From contig JADMKK010000036.1 in the NCBI GenBank assembly GCA_015478895.1, positions 1-64,000 on the forward strand: a stretch of 64,000 nt of DNA, given 5' to 3'. The notes beneath the pieces were generated by a model. That model ran no database searches and was not told the DNA's origin. It saw nothing but the letters and a program-made list of their open reading frames with translations. This document shows positions 24,161-33,422 of the stretch, piece by piece; positions within the stretch are counted from its first letter, which is position 1; each line of letters starts with the position of its first letter. The translations under genes were made by a program, and so were the position numbers. The DNA comes from Comamonas sp. Its GTDB lineage: Bacteria > Pseudomonadota > Gammaproteobacteria > Burkholderiales > Burkholderiaceae_C.

Positions 24161-24508
24161 GAAAAGGTCTCCAAAAGCACGAACGTCCAAAACCACGGCA
24201 TATCACGGGTGTGCAGTGCATGCACCCATCATTGCCGCATCAAAGCGAATCAGTGGGCCCTTTGATGGGGCAGGGGTGCTGCACCATCAGGCATAGAGTA
24301 CCTGGAGAGAACCGTCGCTTGTGCACAGCCTGCCGGGGTTGCCAGCAGGTTGATCACGGTCTGCAGCTCCCGATCAGAAAGTACAGCACTGTGTGGCCCA
24401 CTTGGCACAAACAAGTTCTTTGATGAGCAGAATGTTAGCGCGCTAATGCAGCTGCTTTACATATTTGCTACAAAAAATGCACTTCAATAGTGCATTTCCT
24501 CAGTCGCT
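24161..24508. other. Intergenic region with palindrome and doubtful 54-codon frame
   Basis: About 350 bases. They hold the terminator of the SDR gene on one side, a perfect 12-base palindrome TTAGCGCGCTAA (24435-24446), and a minus-strand frame (24250-24414, TTG start). That frame would encode 54 residues including LSDRELQTVINLLATPAGC; it has no clear ribosome site and may be a relic. The promoter of the Bug-family gene is presumably here too. Confidence 0.4.
24472..24497 (-). terminator. Terminator of the liv-SDR operon
   Basis: AAATGCACT/AGTGCATTT with a five-base loop is followed by T's on the minus strand, 12 bases past the SDR stop. Confidence 0.85.
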
Positions 24509-25267
24509 TCAGGCATGTCGCACATCGGCAATGACGGTTTGTCCAAAATCGGGGCGTTCCAGCCATCCCAAAACGCGTGCTCCTGCTTCTTCGGCAGAAG
24601 TCAGGGAGCCGGATGCCTTGAGCTGGGCAAAACGTTCAACATCAGGAAAGGCTTGAGCCGATGCGCTGCGCAGCTGCACTTGCATGTCGGTGTCGATCAC
24701 GCCTGGAGCCAGTGCACAAATTTTGGCCCCATTGGGTTTTTGTGCCTCATCCAAAGCGACGGACAGCGAGAAATTGTCCATGCCTGCTTTGGCCGCGCAG
24801 TAAGTGGCCTGGGAAGCTAAAGCTCGTCGTCCAAGACCCGAGGAGACGTTGAGCACCTTGCGCGGCACTGCCCAGCCTTGTGTTGCCTTCAAGAAGGCAG
24901 CGGTCAGCAGCATGGGCGCTTCCAGCCCCACACGCAATGCTTGGCTGACGGCTGTCCAATCACTTTCAGACAGTGGCGCGATAGGCGGGATAACGCCTGC
25001 GTTGTTGATTAAAACAAGCTGGCTAAAGCGATCGCTCTGGCATGCAGCGAACCATTGCTTGAGTTGCAGCGCAGCCGGAGCAGGATCGGCCAAATCATGC
25101 TGCCACTGCTCCAGCGTTGCAGAGTGCTGTGACGCCAGTGCATCCAGTTCTGCATTGCGTGTACGAGCAATGGTGATAAGACTGTGGCCTTGGGCCAGCA
25201 ACTGGCGCGCCATGGCCAAGCCCATGCCGCGTGAGCCGCCAGTGAGAATGTAGAGTTGAGGTTGCAT
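24509..25267 (-). CDS. Short-chain dehydrogenase/reductase, liv operon
   Basis: Encodes 252 residues, a Rossmann-fold NAD(P)-dependent oxidoreductase. Cofactor motif TGGSRGMG is near the N-terminus, INNAG in mid-protein, and the catalytic Ser and Tyr/Lys lie in NVSSGLG and TYCAAKAG. It resembles sepiapterin-reductase-like SDRs; the substrate is unknown. It starts 62 bases after livF in the same direction with no terminator between, so it is probably the last gene of the liv operon and may act on a branched-chain or related metabolite (inference). The ATG at 25267 fits the family start. Confidence 0.85.
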   Translation of the reverse strand: MQPQLYILTGGSRGMGLAMARQLLAQGHSLITIARTRNAELDALASQHSATLEQWQHDLADPAPAALQLKQWFAACQSDRFSQLVLINNAGVIPPIAPLSESDWTAVSQALRVGLEAPMLLTAAFLKATQGWAVPRKVLNVSSGLGRRALASQATYCAAKAGMDNFSLSVALDEAQKPNGAKICALAPGVIDTDMQVQLRSASAQAFPDVERFAQLKASGSLTSAEEAGARVLGWLERPDFGQTVIADVRHA

Positions 25268-25329
25268 GTGCCATATCCTACTGGTGCTGCCCAAGTGGGC
25301 AGACATCCAGCAGGTCAAGGGTCTAAAGG

Positions 25330-26052
25330 TTATCCGCCAAGATAGGCTTTGCGCACCGCATCGTTGCGCAGCAAATTGGCGCCCGTATCTTCCAGCACCA
25401 GGTTGCCGGTTTCCAGTACATAGCCACGATCCGCAATTTGCAAGGCGCGGTTGGCGTTTTGCTCCACCAGGAACACGGTCACGCCTTCGTTGCGGATGGT
25501 CTGAATGATCTCAAAGATCTGCGCAATGATGAGGGGAGCCAAGCCCAGTGTGGGCTCATCCATCAACAGCAAGCGCGGTTTGGACATCAAGGCCCGGCCA
25601 ATAGCCAGCATTTGCTGCTCGCCGCCGGACATGGTGCCAGCACGCTGCGCAGCACGCTCTTTGAGGCGTGGAAACAGGTGAAAAACATGCTCCATGCCGG
25701 CTTCAATCTCCTGCTTTCCCAGAAAGAAGCCGCCCATTTGCAGGTTCTCAATGACAGTGAGATCCGGGAAAATGCGCCGCCCCTCGGGCGATACCGCAAT
25801 ACCGCGCTGCATGATGTGGTGCGTCTGCAGGCTGGTGATGTCCTCACCTTCAAAGTGAATCGTTCCGCTGGAGGCGCGTGGATTGCCGCACACCGTCATC
25901 AGCAGCGAGGTTTTGCCCGCGCCGTTGGAACCAATCAGGCTGACGATCTCGCCCTGGTTGACGCACAAAGAGACGTTATTGACTGCGCAAATCGAGCCGT
26001 AGTGCGTGCTGATGTTTTGCAGCTCCAGCATAGGTGTTTGCGTACTCATCAT
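25330..26052 (-). CDS. livF: Branched-chain amino acid ABC transporter ATPase LivF
   Basis: Encodes 240 residues. It is one of the two ATPases of the high-affinity Leu/Ile/Val importer. Walker A is GSNGAGKTS, the signature is MSGGEQQMLAIGRALM, Walker B is LLLMDEP, and the family segment TLGLAPLIIAQIFEI follows, with FLVEQNANRAL containing the LivF-type EQN. Two adjacent ATG codons overlap the livG stop; GGGAG fits the second (26049) slightly better, and either is possible. Confidence 0.95.
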   Translation of the reverse strand: MMSTQTPMLELQNISTHYGSICAVNNVSLCVNQGEIVSLIGSNGAGKTSLLMTVCGNPRASSGTIHFEGEDITSLQTHHIMQRGIAVSPEGRRIFPDLTVIENLQMGGFFLGKQEIEAGMEHVFHLFPRLKERAAQRAGTMSGGEQQMLAIGRALMSKPRLLLMDEPTLGLAPLIIAQIFEIIQTIRNEGVTVFLVEQNANRALQIADRGYVLETGNLVLEDTGANLLRNDAVRKAYLGG

Positions 26053-26819
26053 GCCTCTCCCAAATAGGCCTTGATGACCCGCTCGTTGTTGCGCACTTCT
26101 TCGGGTGTGCCATGGGCAATCGGCTTGCCATACTCCATTACAGTGATGTTTTCCGACACGCCCATGACCAGCCCCATATCGTGTTCAATCAACAAAATGG
26201 CTACGTCATACTGGTCGCGCAACTGGCGAATCAGCGCTTGCAGGTCTTTCTTTTCTTGTGGGTTCAGGCCAGCTGCAGGTTCATCCAGCATGAGTACCTT
26301 AGGCTCAGTAATCATGCAGCGGGCAATTTCTAGACGCCGCTGATGGCCATAGGCCAAGGTACCAGCCTCGCGGTTGGCAAACTCACGCAGGCCCATGTAA
26401 TCGAGCCAGTGCAGGCTGCGTTCAATGGCTTCTTGCTCTTGTTTGCGAAAGCTAGCGGTGTTGAACAAACCGGCCAGCACCGAGACACGATTCTTCTGAT
26501 GCTGGGCGACGAGCAAGTTCTCTATCGCCGTCATTTTTTTGAACAAACGTACATTCTGGAATGTACGCACGATCCCTTTGCGTGCCACGGTGTGGCTGCC
26601 AAGGCTTGCAATGCTTTCACCTTGCAGTTGCACTTGGCCGCTGGAGGGGGTGTAGAAACCACTGATGCAATTGAACACCGTGGTTTTACCGGCCCCATTG
26701 GGGCCAATGATGGCGAGGATTTGTTTCTCGCTCAGCTGGAGACTGACGTTATCGACTGCAAGCAAGCCGCCAAAGCGCATGCTCAGATCTTTTACGTCCA
26801 ACAAATGACTGCTATGCAT
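26049..26819 (-). CDS. livG: Branched-chain amino acid ABC transporter ATPase LivG
   Basis: Encodes 256 residues, the second ATPase of the Liv importer. Walker A is GPNGAGKTT. IVRTFQNVRLFKKMTAIENL is typical of LivG. The signature position reads LAYGHQRRLEIARCM rather than LSGGQ, as usual in LivG. Walker B is LMLDEPAAGLNP, followed by ILLIEHDMGLVMG. Translation is coupled to livF by stop/start overlap; the gap from livM is 41 bases. Confidence 0.95.
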   Translation of the reverse strand: MHSSHLLDVKDLSMRFGGLLAVDNVSLQLSEKQILAIIGPNGAGKTTVFNCISGFYTPSSGQVQLQGESIASLGSHTVARKGIVRTFQNVRLFKKMTAIENLLVAQHQKNRVSVLAGLFNTASFRKQEQEAIERSLHWLDYMGLREFANREAGTLAYGHQRRLEIARCMITEPKVLMLDEPAAGLNPQEKKDLQALIRQLRDQYDVAILLIEHDMGLVMGVSENITVMEYGKPIAHGTPEEVRNNERVIKAYLGEA

Positions 26820-26860
26820 GTTGGAATTTTTTCTTCAAAGAGTGCATGGAGGGGCAATGG

Positions 26861-28108
26861 TCAAGCCACTGTTTTTTGTGGTGCTTGAACATGGTTGCGC
26901 GTGACCGGGAACAGACCCTGTGGCCGCCAAACCATCATCAAAATCATGACCAGGCCAAATATCAGCATGCGGTATTCGGAGAATTCGCGTGCCAGCTCCG
27001 GCAGCACCGTAATCAAAATAGCTGCCACGATGACACCCAATTGAGACCCCATGCCGCCCAGCACGACGATGGCCAAGATCAGTGCCGACTCGATAAAGGT
27101 AAAGGACTCAGGGTTGACGATGCCTTGGCGGGCAGCAAAGAATGCGCCACCAAAGCCTGCAAACGTGGCACCCAAAGTGAAGGCGGAGAGTTTGATGTGC
27201 ATGGGATTCAGTCCCAGTGATCGGCAGGCAATTTCGTCTTCACGCAATGCTTCCCATGCGCGGCCAATGGGCATGCGAATCAATCGATTGGAGGCCCACA
27301 AGGTGACGATGGCTAAGAGCAGCGCCATGAGATACAAGAAGATCACCATGTGCATGGAGCTAAATTCCCACCCCATGAATTGGTGAAAAGTTGTGCCACC
27401 TTCCACGCTGGGGTTGCGTGACATCTCCATGCCAAACACTGTGGGTTTAGGGATGCCAGAGATGCCGTCGGGGCCACCTGTCCACTGTGTCAGATTGACC
27501 AACAGCAAACGGATAATTTCACCAAAGCCCAGTGTCACGATCGCCAGGTAGTCGCCACGCAAGCGCAAGACAGGAAAACCGAGCAAGAAACCGAATAAGG
27601 CAGCGGCTGCACCGGCAACCGGCAACGCTTCCCAAAAGCCCCATCCCGCCCAATGAAACAACAAGGCGTAGGTGTAGGCTCCCACCGCGTAAAAGCCCAC
27701 AAAGCCTAAGTCAAGCAAGCCTGCAAAACCCACGACGATATTCAGGCCGAGGCCTAACATCACGTAAATTAAAGCAAGCGTGGCAATATCTACGGCATTG
27801 CGCCCTGCGAGGAAAGGCCAAGACACAGCAAATAGCAACGCTGCAAACACCAAAGCATTGCGCATGGCTGGAGCCAGGCGCGGCAAGCGTGGCAAGCTCA
27901 GGCCTTTGAAGCTGCCGCGCAGTACAGGTTTGAGCATTTGTACGGTGAAAACTGCCAAGCACGCCCACAGTACATAGTTCCAGTGAGACTCCAGCATCAA
28001 GCGTCCACCGGCGCGTTGCAACTGCAAGCCAAAGATGGGCGTAACCACCAAAGCTGTAATGACGGTAGCCAGCAGGGCGGGGCCCAAGTTATGAAGAAGG
28101 CGCTGCAT
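26861..28108 (-). CDS. livM: Branched-chain amino acid ABC transporter permease LivM
   Basis: Encodes 415 residues with about 10-12 membrane segments. The conserved LivM part contains [39 protein letters not shown], and the ATPase-contact segment [20 protein letters not shown]. An N-terminal extension of about 110 residues with extra helices makes it like E. coli LivM (425). Its ATG overlaps the livH stop by one base (TGATG). Confidence 0.94.
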   Translation of the reverse strand: MQRLLHNLGPALLATVITALVVTPIFGLQLQRAGGRLMLESHWNYVLWACLAVFTVQMLKPVLRGSFKGLSLPRLPRLAPAMRNALVFAALLFAVSWPFLAGRNAVDIATLALIYVMLGLGLNIVVGFAGLLDLGFVGFYAVGAYTYALLFHWAGWGFWEALPVAGAAAALFGFLLGFPVLRLRGDYLAIVTLGFGEIIRLLLVNLTQWTGGPDGISGIPKPTVFGMEMSRNPSVEGGTTFHQFMGWEFSSMHMVIFLYLMALLLAIVTLWASNRLIRMPIGRAWEALREDEIACRSLGLNPMHIKLSAFTLGATFAGFGGAFFAARQGIVNPESFTFIESALILAIVVLGGMGSQLGVIVAAILITVLPELAREFSEYRMLIFGLVMILMMVWRPQGLFPVTRNHVQAPQKTVA

Positions 28109-29034
28109 CAGACTTTCTCCACTTCTGGTTTGCCCAGCAAACCGGTGGGGCGAAACAACAAAATCAGCACCAGCAAGCTAAAGGCGACGATGTCTTTGTA
28201 TTCCGAAGAGATATAGGCTGCTGCCAACGTCTCGGCCACCCCCAAAATCACACCGCCGAGCATGGCACCGGGGATGCTGCCAATACCGCCGAGCACCGCT
28301 GCTGTAAACGCTTTGATACCGGCAATAAAACCAATAAAGGGGTTGAGCTTGCCGACAGCCAAGGCGATAAGTACACCACCGACAGCGGCCAGCATGGCAC
28401 CCAAAATAAAGGTGAAGGAGATGACGCGGTTGGTATTGATGCCCAACAAGCTGGCCATGTGCATGTCTTGGGAGCAGGCCCGTGAGGCACGGCCCATGCG
28501 TGAGTGTTTGATGTAGATGGTGAGCAAAACCATCAAGATGACAGCCACCGCAATAATCAAAATGCGGGTGTAAGGCACAAAAATCTCAAAGCCGCTGCTA
28601 CTTTCAAACTGCAGCGCTCCGGGAACAAGCGAAGGCACAGCCATATCACGCGCCCCTTGGCCCAGGGCAACCCAGTTTTGCAAAAAGATGGACATACCAA
28701 TCGCTGAAATCAAAGCGACCAAGCGCGGGCTATTGCGCACAGGTTTGTAGGCTACTTGTTCTACCGCATAACCGTAAATGCCAGTAATGATGACGGCCAC
28801 CAAAAGCATCAGCACGATGACAAACCAGATGGGGAATGCACCTTGGGTTCCAACTGCAGACAGGGTGACCAGACCTACGTAGGCACCAATCATGTAGATG
28901 TCACCGTGCGCGAAATTGATCATGCCAATGATGCCGTAGACCATGGTGTAGCCAATGGCGATCAACGCGTAAATGGCTCCGAGTGAGAGCCCGTTAAAAA
29001 GCTGCTGTATCAGCTGAGGGAAAAATTCGTTCAT
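28108..29034 (-). CDS. livH: Branched-chain amino acid ABC transporter permease LivH
   Basis: Encodes 308 residues, the partner permease of LivM. Family segments are [58 protein letters not shown] (the coupling helix to the ATPase) and [21 protein letters not shown] start at 29034 where the family N-terminus begins; the frame is open ten codons more. It is preceded by a long hairpin and livK on the same strand. Confidence 0.94.
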   Translation of the reverse strand: MNEFFPQLIQQLFNGLSLGAIYALIAIGYTMVYGIIGMINFAHGDIYMIGAYVGLVTLSAVGTQGAFPIWFVIVLMLLVAVIITGIYGYAVEQVAYKPVRNSPRLVALISAIGMSIFLQNWVALGQGARDMAVPSLVPGALQFESSSGFEIFVPYTRILIIAVAVILMVLLTIYIKHSRMGRASRACSQDMHMASLLGINTNRVISFTFILGAMLAAVGGVLIALAVGKLNPFIGFIAGIKAFTAAVLGGIGSIPGAMLGGVILGVAETLAAAYISSEYKDIVAFSLLVLILLFRPTGLLGKPEVEKV

Positions 29035-29081
29035 GTGCGCAGACCTAGCAAGAAATGAAGGCACAGTAAAACAAGCATCTG

Positions 29082-29130
29082 AATCAAAATGCCCACAGGC
29101 GCAAAGTGCAGCGCTGTGGGCATTTTGATT
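29082..29130 (-). repeat. 17-bp perfect hairpin between livK and livH
   Basis: The arms 29082-29098 and 29114-29130 are exact complements with a 15-base loop. The arms include AAAATGCCCACAG and end in A/T, but no separate T-run follows. It lies 12 bases past livK and likely both protects the livK mRNA and reduces readthrough into livH, giving more binding protein than permease. Confidence 0.75.
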
Positions 29131-29142
29131 AACAGCTATGAG

Positions 29143-30267
29143 TTACTTGCTGGCAGGAGTTTTGCTGCCGTCTTTGTGCCATTGGAAAATCTGGAAATCA
29201 AAAGATTTCAGATCGCCTTGCTTGTTCCAAGAAACTGGCCCGATCACAGTGTCAATCGTGCTCTTGTGCAGATGCTCTGCGACTTTTTCCGGGTTGTCGC
29301 CCACTGCCTTGATGCTCTCGGCAATAGCTTGGGTGGCTGCATAAGCCGTGAGCTGGAATGCGCCAGAAGGGTTGCGTTTTTTGTCTTGGAACGCTTTGAC
29401 AATGGCCGCATTCTTGGGGTTGGTTGCGAAGTCAGCAGGCAAAGTCACCAACATTCCTTCGACCGCGTCACCACCGATAGCATTGACTTCAGGGTTACCC
29501 ACGCCTTCAGGGCCCATCATCCGCACTTTGAGGCCTTGCTCGGCAGCTTGGCGCAGTAGCAGACCCATTTCAGGGTGGTAGCCACCGTAGTAAACAAAAT
29601 CTACACCAGCGCCTTTGAGCTTGGTGATGATGGCCGAGTAGTCGCTGTCCCCGGCGTTGATGCCTTCAAACATGGCAACAGCAACTTTGGCTTTTTGCAG
29701 TTCATCTCGCACAGAAGAAGCAATACCTTGACCATAGGACTGCTTGTCATGCAAGACTGCTACTTTGCTCGGTTTGGCTTTTTCGATAATGAATTTGGCA
29801 GCAGCGGGGCCTTGTTGGTCATCGCGGCCAATGGTGCGGAAGATAAAGTCGAAGTTCTTGCCTTCCGTCAACGCTGGGGAGGTCGCGGATGGTGTGACCA
29901 CGACCACGCCTTCGTTGTTGTAAATGGGTGCTGCAGCAATTGATGCGCCCGAGCACACCGGGCCCACTACGTAGCCAATTTTGCTGTTGACCACACGGTT
30001 GGCGGCGACCGGACCTTGTTTGGGTTCGCAGGCATCGTCTACTGCCGTGACTTCAATTTTTTTTCCGTTGATGCCGCCTGCAGCATTAATCTGTTCAACC
30101 GCTGTAGTGACGCCTTCTTTCACCATGTCACCGTACTGAGTCAGAGGGCCCGTCGTAGGGATCACCATGGCTAACTTAATATTCTGAGCATGTGCTTGGC
30201 CTACTACCGCTGCACCCAAAAGACCCACCATAGCCACTATTGTTTTCAGTCGAAACGAAGCACGCAT
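29143..30267 (-). CDS. livK: Branched-chain amino acid binding protein
   Basis: Encodes 374 residues, the periplasmic receptor for the Liv importer (Leu/Ile/Val/Thr-type ligands). The signal peptide ends near AHAQ. Family segments are IKLAMVIPTTGPLTQYGDM, VAANRVVNSKIGYVVGPVCS, VVVVTPSATSPALTEG and FIFRTIGRDDQQG. A pair of cysteines lies where LivJ/LivK form a disulfide. I prefer the ATG at 30267, with AGAGGA seven bases upstream; an ATG two codons earlier lies too close to that site. It opens the liv gene set, all on the minus strand. Confidence 0.93.
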   Translation of the reverse strand: MRASFRLKTIVAMVGLLGAAVVGQAHAQNIKLAMVIPTTGPLTQYGDMVKEGVTTAVEQINAAGGINGKKIEVTAVDDACEPKQGPVAANRVVNSKIGYVVGPVCSGASIAAAPIYNNEGVVVVTPSATSPALTEGKNFDFIFRTIGRDDQQGPAAAKFIIEKAKPSKVAVLHDKQSYGQGIASSVRDELQKAKVAVAMFEGINAGDSDYSAIITKLKGAGVDFVYYGGYHPEMGLLLRQAAEQGLKVRMMGPEGVGNPEVNAIGGDAVEGMLVTLPADFATNPKNAAIVKAFQDKKRNPSGAFQLTAYAATQAIAESIKAVGDNPEKVAEHLHKSTIDTVIGPVSWNKQGDLKSFDFQIFQWHKDGSKTPASK

Positions 30268-30439
30268 TCTCATGTCCTCTTAGTTAATGTCACATCTAGC
30301 ATCAGGCAGAGATGTGTTCGCAAATTGCATGCCTGTTGCATCTGCATAAGCTTAGAAATTTGCTGACTAGAGGCGCAACGGGGTTTTTCTCTATAGCGCA
30401 GGTTATTGGATACCAGGGCTGCGCATGAATGCGCATGCT

Positions 30440-31108
30440 TTACGCCGCATCAAATTGGGGCGGAGTATTTACCAAAATTTCATGCATCAATATGGGGTGC
30501 ACAAATCGTAGCTCTGTGGCATGCAGCATCAAGCGGTGCGATCCTGAAGCCAAGGAAGGTGGGGCATAGAGTTCGTCGCCGAGTATGGGGTGACCAATAT
30601 GACTCATATGCAGGCGCAATTGGTGCGTGCGGCCTGTTACCGGCCGTAGCCAGATTTTGGTGCATCCAGAAGGCACTCCCGTTTGGTCTTCATGACGCCG
30701 ATAAAGACTCAGACTGGGTTTGCCAGACGCAAAGTCTACTTTTTGCAGGGGCCGACGTTCCCAGTCGCTCATGATGGGAGCGTCTACCTTGTGCCATTGC
30801 CTCTCAGCCAATACCTGTACATCTTTGGCGACGATCGCCGCATAGAGTTTCTCGACGGTTCGAGATGCAAAGGAATCACTTAGCGAACGCTGGACTTCTT
30901 TAGAGCGCGCCATGATGACCAAGCCAGAGGTGGCCATATCCAAACGGTGCACGACCAGCGCTTCTGGCCAAAAGCTTTGCACACGAGTGCTCAGGCAATC
31001 TTGTTTCTCGGGACCTCGCCCAGGTACACAGAGCAGTCCAGCCGGTTTGTTGAACACCAGTAGGTGTTCATCTTCAAACAAGCAGATGGGGGAAGTAGCA
31101 GTTTGCAA
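30440..31108 (-). CDS. rluA: Pseudouridine synthase, RluA type
   Basis: Encodes 222 residues. RluA converts uridine to pseudouridine in 23S rRNA (U746 in E. coli) and in position 32 of some tRNAs. The catalytic motif is VVHRLDMATSGLVIMAR with Asp57. NKPAGLLCVPGR, IMSDWERRPLQKV, and RPVTGRTHQLRLHMSHIGHP followed by ILGD all match E. coli RluA (219 residues) from memory. It begins 12 bases after the hybrid kinase stop, so the two are probably cotranscribed. Confidence 0.88.
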   Translation of the reverse strand: MQTATSPICLFEDEHLLVFNKPAGLLCVPGRGPEKQDCLSTRVQSFWPEALVVHRLDMATSGLVIMARSKEVQRSLSDSFASRTVEKLYAAIVAKDVQVLAERQWHKVDAPIMSDWERRPLQKVDFASGKPSLSLYRRHEDQTGVPSGCTKIWLRPVTGRTHQLRLHMSHIGHPILGDELYAPPSLASGSHRLMLHATELRFVHPILMHEILVNTPPQFDAA

Positions 31109-31120
31109 AGTCTTGAAATT

Positions 31121-33325
31121 TCAATGAGACGGTTGATTTGTTTGAATCAAGCGATCCACCGTCGCACACAGTTCATCGACATCATTGGGCTTGTGAATCA
31201 ATGCCAATGCCCCGGCAGCCAAAGCCTGCGCTTCAATTTCTGCGGTGACATAACCTGAGGCCAGCGCCACGGGTAAATCAGGGCGAATTTGTTTGGAAGC
31301 AAGTACCAGATCGACGCCGCAATAGCCCGGCATGTTGTAGTCGGTCACCAGCAGGTCAAAAGCTTGCGGGTTGGCCTTCAGTGCTTGCGTCGCTTCATGA
31401 GGGTCCAAAAACCCAGTGACCTCATAACCTCGTCGGCGTAACAGGCGCCGTACTAAAGAAACTAGTGCCTGGTCGTCATCGACATACATCACATGGCGAC
31501 GTTCAGCAGGTTGCGGTGTGGCACTTGCAGCTGGCACAGCGCAAGCAGGACGCGTGTGCGGAGCGGGTGGCGGTGAGTTCTCCTTGCCATCGAGCAAAGA
31601 AGAAACCGGGAAATATAAAGCGAAAGTACTACCAATACCTATCTGACTGGCTACGTCTACCGCTCCACCATGGGTACGCATTACGCCGTGCACCACGGCA
31701 AGCCCTAAGCCTGTGCCTTGGCCAACAGGCTTGGTGGTAAAGAAGGGCTCGAAGATACGCTGCAGTGTCTCGGCGGGAATGCCTGGGCCGTTGTCTTTCA
31801 CGGTAACGACCACGTAGTCGCCAAGCGCAAGACCCAGGCGTTCGCAAACACGCTGCTCCGACATGCTGAGCGTGGCTTCCATCCGGATGTAGCCACGGGC
31901 ATCACCCAGGGCATGTACCGCATTGGTAGTCAGGTTGAACAAGGCTTGTTCGACCTGTGTTGGGTCAGCGAGCATGCAGGGAAGCTCAGTCGGAATATCA
32001 ACTAACAGATCAATAGCTGGAGGCAAGGTAACGCGCAACAAGCGTTCGGTGTCACGCATGACTTCATAGGCACGCACAGCGTAACGTTGGGGAGGTTCGT
32101 TACGGCTGAAAGTCAGAATCTGGCGCACCAGGTCACGTGCCCGGCGGCCAGCTTTTTCAATCTCCAGAAGGCTTTCTAAAGCTTGGGGGTGGTCGCCGCA
32201 ATCCGCCTTGGCCAATTCCACATTACCCAAGATAGCGCCCACGATGTTGTTAAAGTCATGGGCAATCCCCCCGGCCATCGTGCCCAGCGCCTGCATTTTG
32301 TGCGATTCCCGCAATTGGGCTTCAAGTTCGCTGCGCTGTGCATCGGCACGTTGGCGGCTGGTTAGGTCACGGGCAAAAACGGTCGTGATTTCAACATCAG
32401 ACAGTCTTTCAAAAGACATGCCGACTTCAACAGGCAGGGTCTTACCTGTTGCGGTACGCGCTGTCATTTCGCCCAGCATGGCTTGCGTAGTGAGGGGGGC
32501 AAATCCCAGCGCGTGCACTGCATCGGGCAGAAAACGTTCTAACTTGCTACCTAAAGCATCGGCCGCAGGACACAGGAAAAGTGCTGCGGCCGTTGGGTTG
32601 AAAACCGTAATGCACTGGTCCTTGTCCACACAGATGATGGCATCCAGTGATGAATTAATGACCGATTCAAGCCGACGCTCGCTGGCGTGCAGCTGTGCAT
32701 TGCGCTCTTGCAACGTGACCCGCTCTGCCAGTAAGGGGCCTTGATCCACCACGGCGCACATGAACTGGGCAATCGCGGGGCCATCCTGCTGAGGGATCTG
32801 AATGCAGGCGATGTGCAAGTCCCCTTGCATCTGCTCACCGCTGCCCAGAGTGAAGACCACCTCCTGGGCTTCACTGTGGCCCGATTGACGTGCAGCAACA
32901 AATGCACGGCTGACGCGTTGGGTGTCCGTAGGGCACACAAACGGCATGAACGAAACCAGTAGACGGTCATGCTCCTGGGGCTGAAATGCGCTGTGCGCCA
33001 TCGCATTGGCCTGGATGACCATGTCATGCTCATCTAAAACCAGCAGCGGCAGCGGCACGCTGGCAAACAGCGCCTCAAAGCGTTCGGATGCGCTCTCCGC
33101 AACAGCCTGGCTGTAATCCAGTACCTTATTCTGGATTTCCAGCTCAGCTTGGTAGTTGCGCAGTTCTGCGATCAACGCCGCCAATGGGTCATCAGAAGGC
33201 AGGGCATCGGGCACCTCCCAAGTGGGCAGTGGCTCCAGTCCAGCGGCCTCAAGCTCAGGAGGCAAAACGGACGAAGAAGGGGTATCTTCGCGCGTCAACA
33301 AGAATGATAGATCGGGTCGACTCAT
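31121..33325 (-). CDS. Hybrid sensor histidine kinase with receiver domain
   Basis: Encodes 734 residues with no membrane segment, so a cytoplasmic sensor. In order: a disordered start, a coiled segment (about 45-80), two PAS-like domains (about 85-200 and 215-340), a HisKA domain with GGIAHDFNN (His about 356), an HATPase domain (DNGPGIP, then [18 protein letters not shown]), a Pro/Ala linker, and a C-terminal receiver with YVDDD and phosphoacceptor Asp at about 662 in [10 protein letters not shown]. The signal is unknown. No response regulator with an output domain adjoins, so output must run through phosphotransfer to a distant partner. It lies between gcvP and rluA on the same strand. An upstream GTG (33337) is an alternative start. 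Confidence 0.9.
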   Translation of the reverse strand: MSRPDLSFLLTREDTPSSSVLPPELEAAGLEPLPTWEVPDALPSDDPLAALIAELRNYQAELEIQNKVLDYSQAVAESASERFEALFASVPLPLLVLDEHDMVIQANAMAHSAFQPQEHDRLLVSFMPFVCPTDTQRVSRAFVAARQSGHSEAQEVVFTLGSGEQMQGDLHIACIQIPQQDGPAIAQFMCAVVDQGPLLAERVTLQERNAQLHASERRLESVINSSLDAIICVDKDQCITVFNPTAAALFLCPAADALGSKLERFLPDAVHALGFAPLTTQAMLGEMTARTATGKTLPVEVGMSFERLSDVEITTVFARDLTSRQRADAQRSELEAQLRESHKMQALGTMAGGIAHDFNNIVGAILGNVELAKADCGDHPQALESLLEIEKAGRRARDLVRQILTFSRNEPPQRYAVRAYEVMRDTERLLRVTLPPAIDLLVDIPTELPCMLADPTQVEQALFNLTTNAVHALGDARGYIRMEATLSMSEQRVCERLGLALGDYVVVTVKDNGPGIPAETLQRIFEPFFTTKPVGQGTGLGLAVVHGVMRTHGGAVDVASQIGIGSTFALYFPVSSLLDGKENSPPPAPHTRPACAVPAASATPQPAERRHVMYVDDDQALVSLVRRLLRRRGYEVTGFLDPHEATQALKANPQAFDLLVTDYNMPGYCGVDLVLASKQIRPDLPVALASGYVTAEIEAQALAAGALALIHKPNDVDELCATVDRLIQTNQPSH

Positions 33326-33422
33326 AGATAACGGCACCTGCGATGCCGGTATAGATCGGCTGGGGTCGCAGTGTAAGGGGGGAGACGATCACCCACAAGT
33401 ACGCTGGAAAGAGCTTGGAAGT

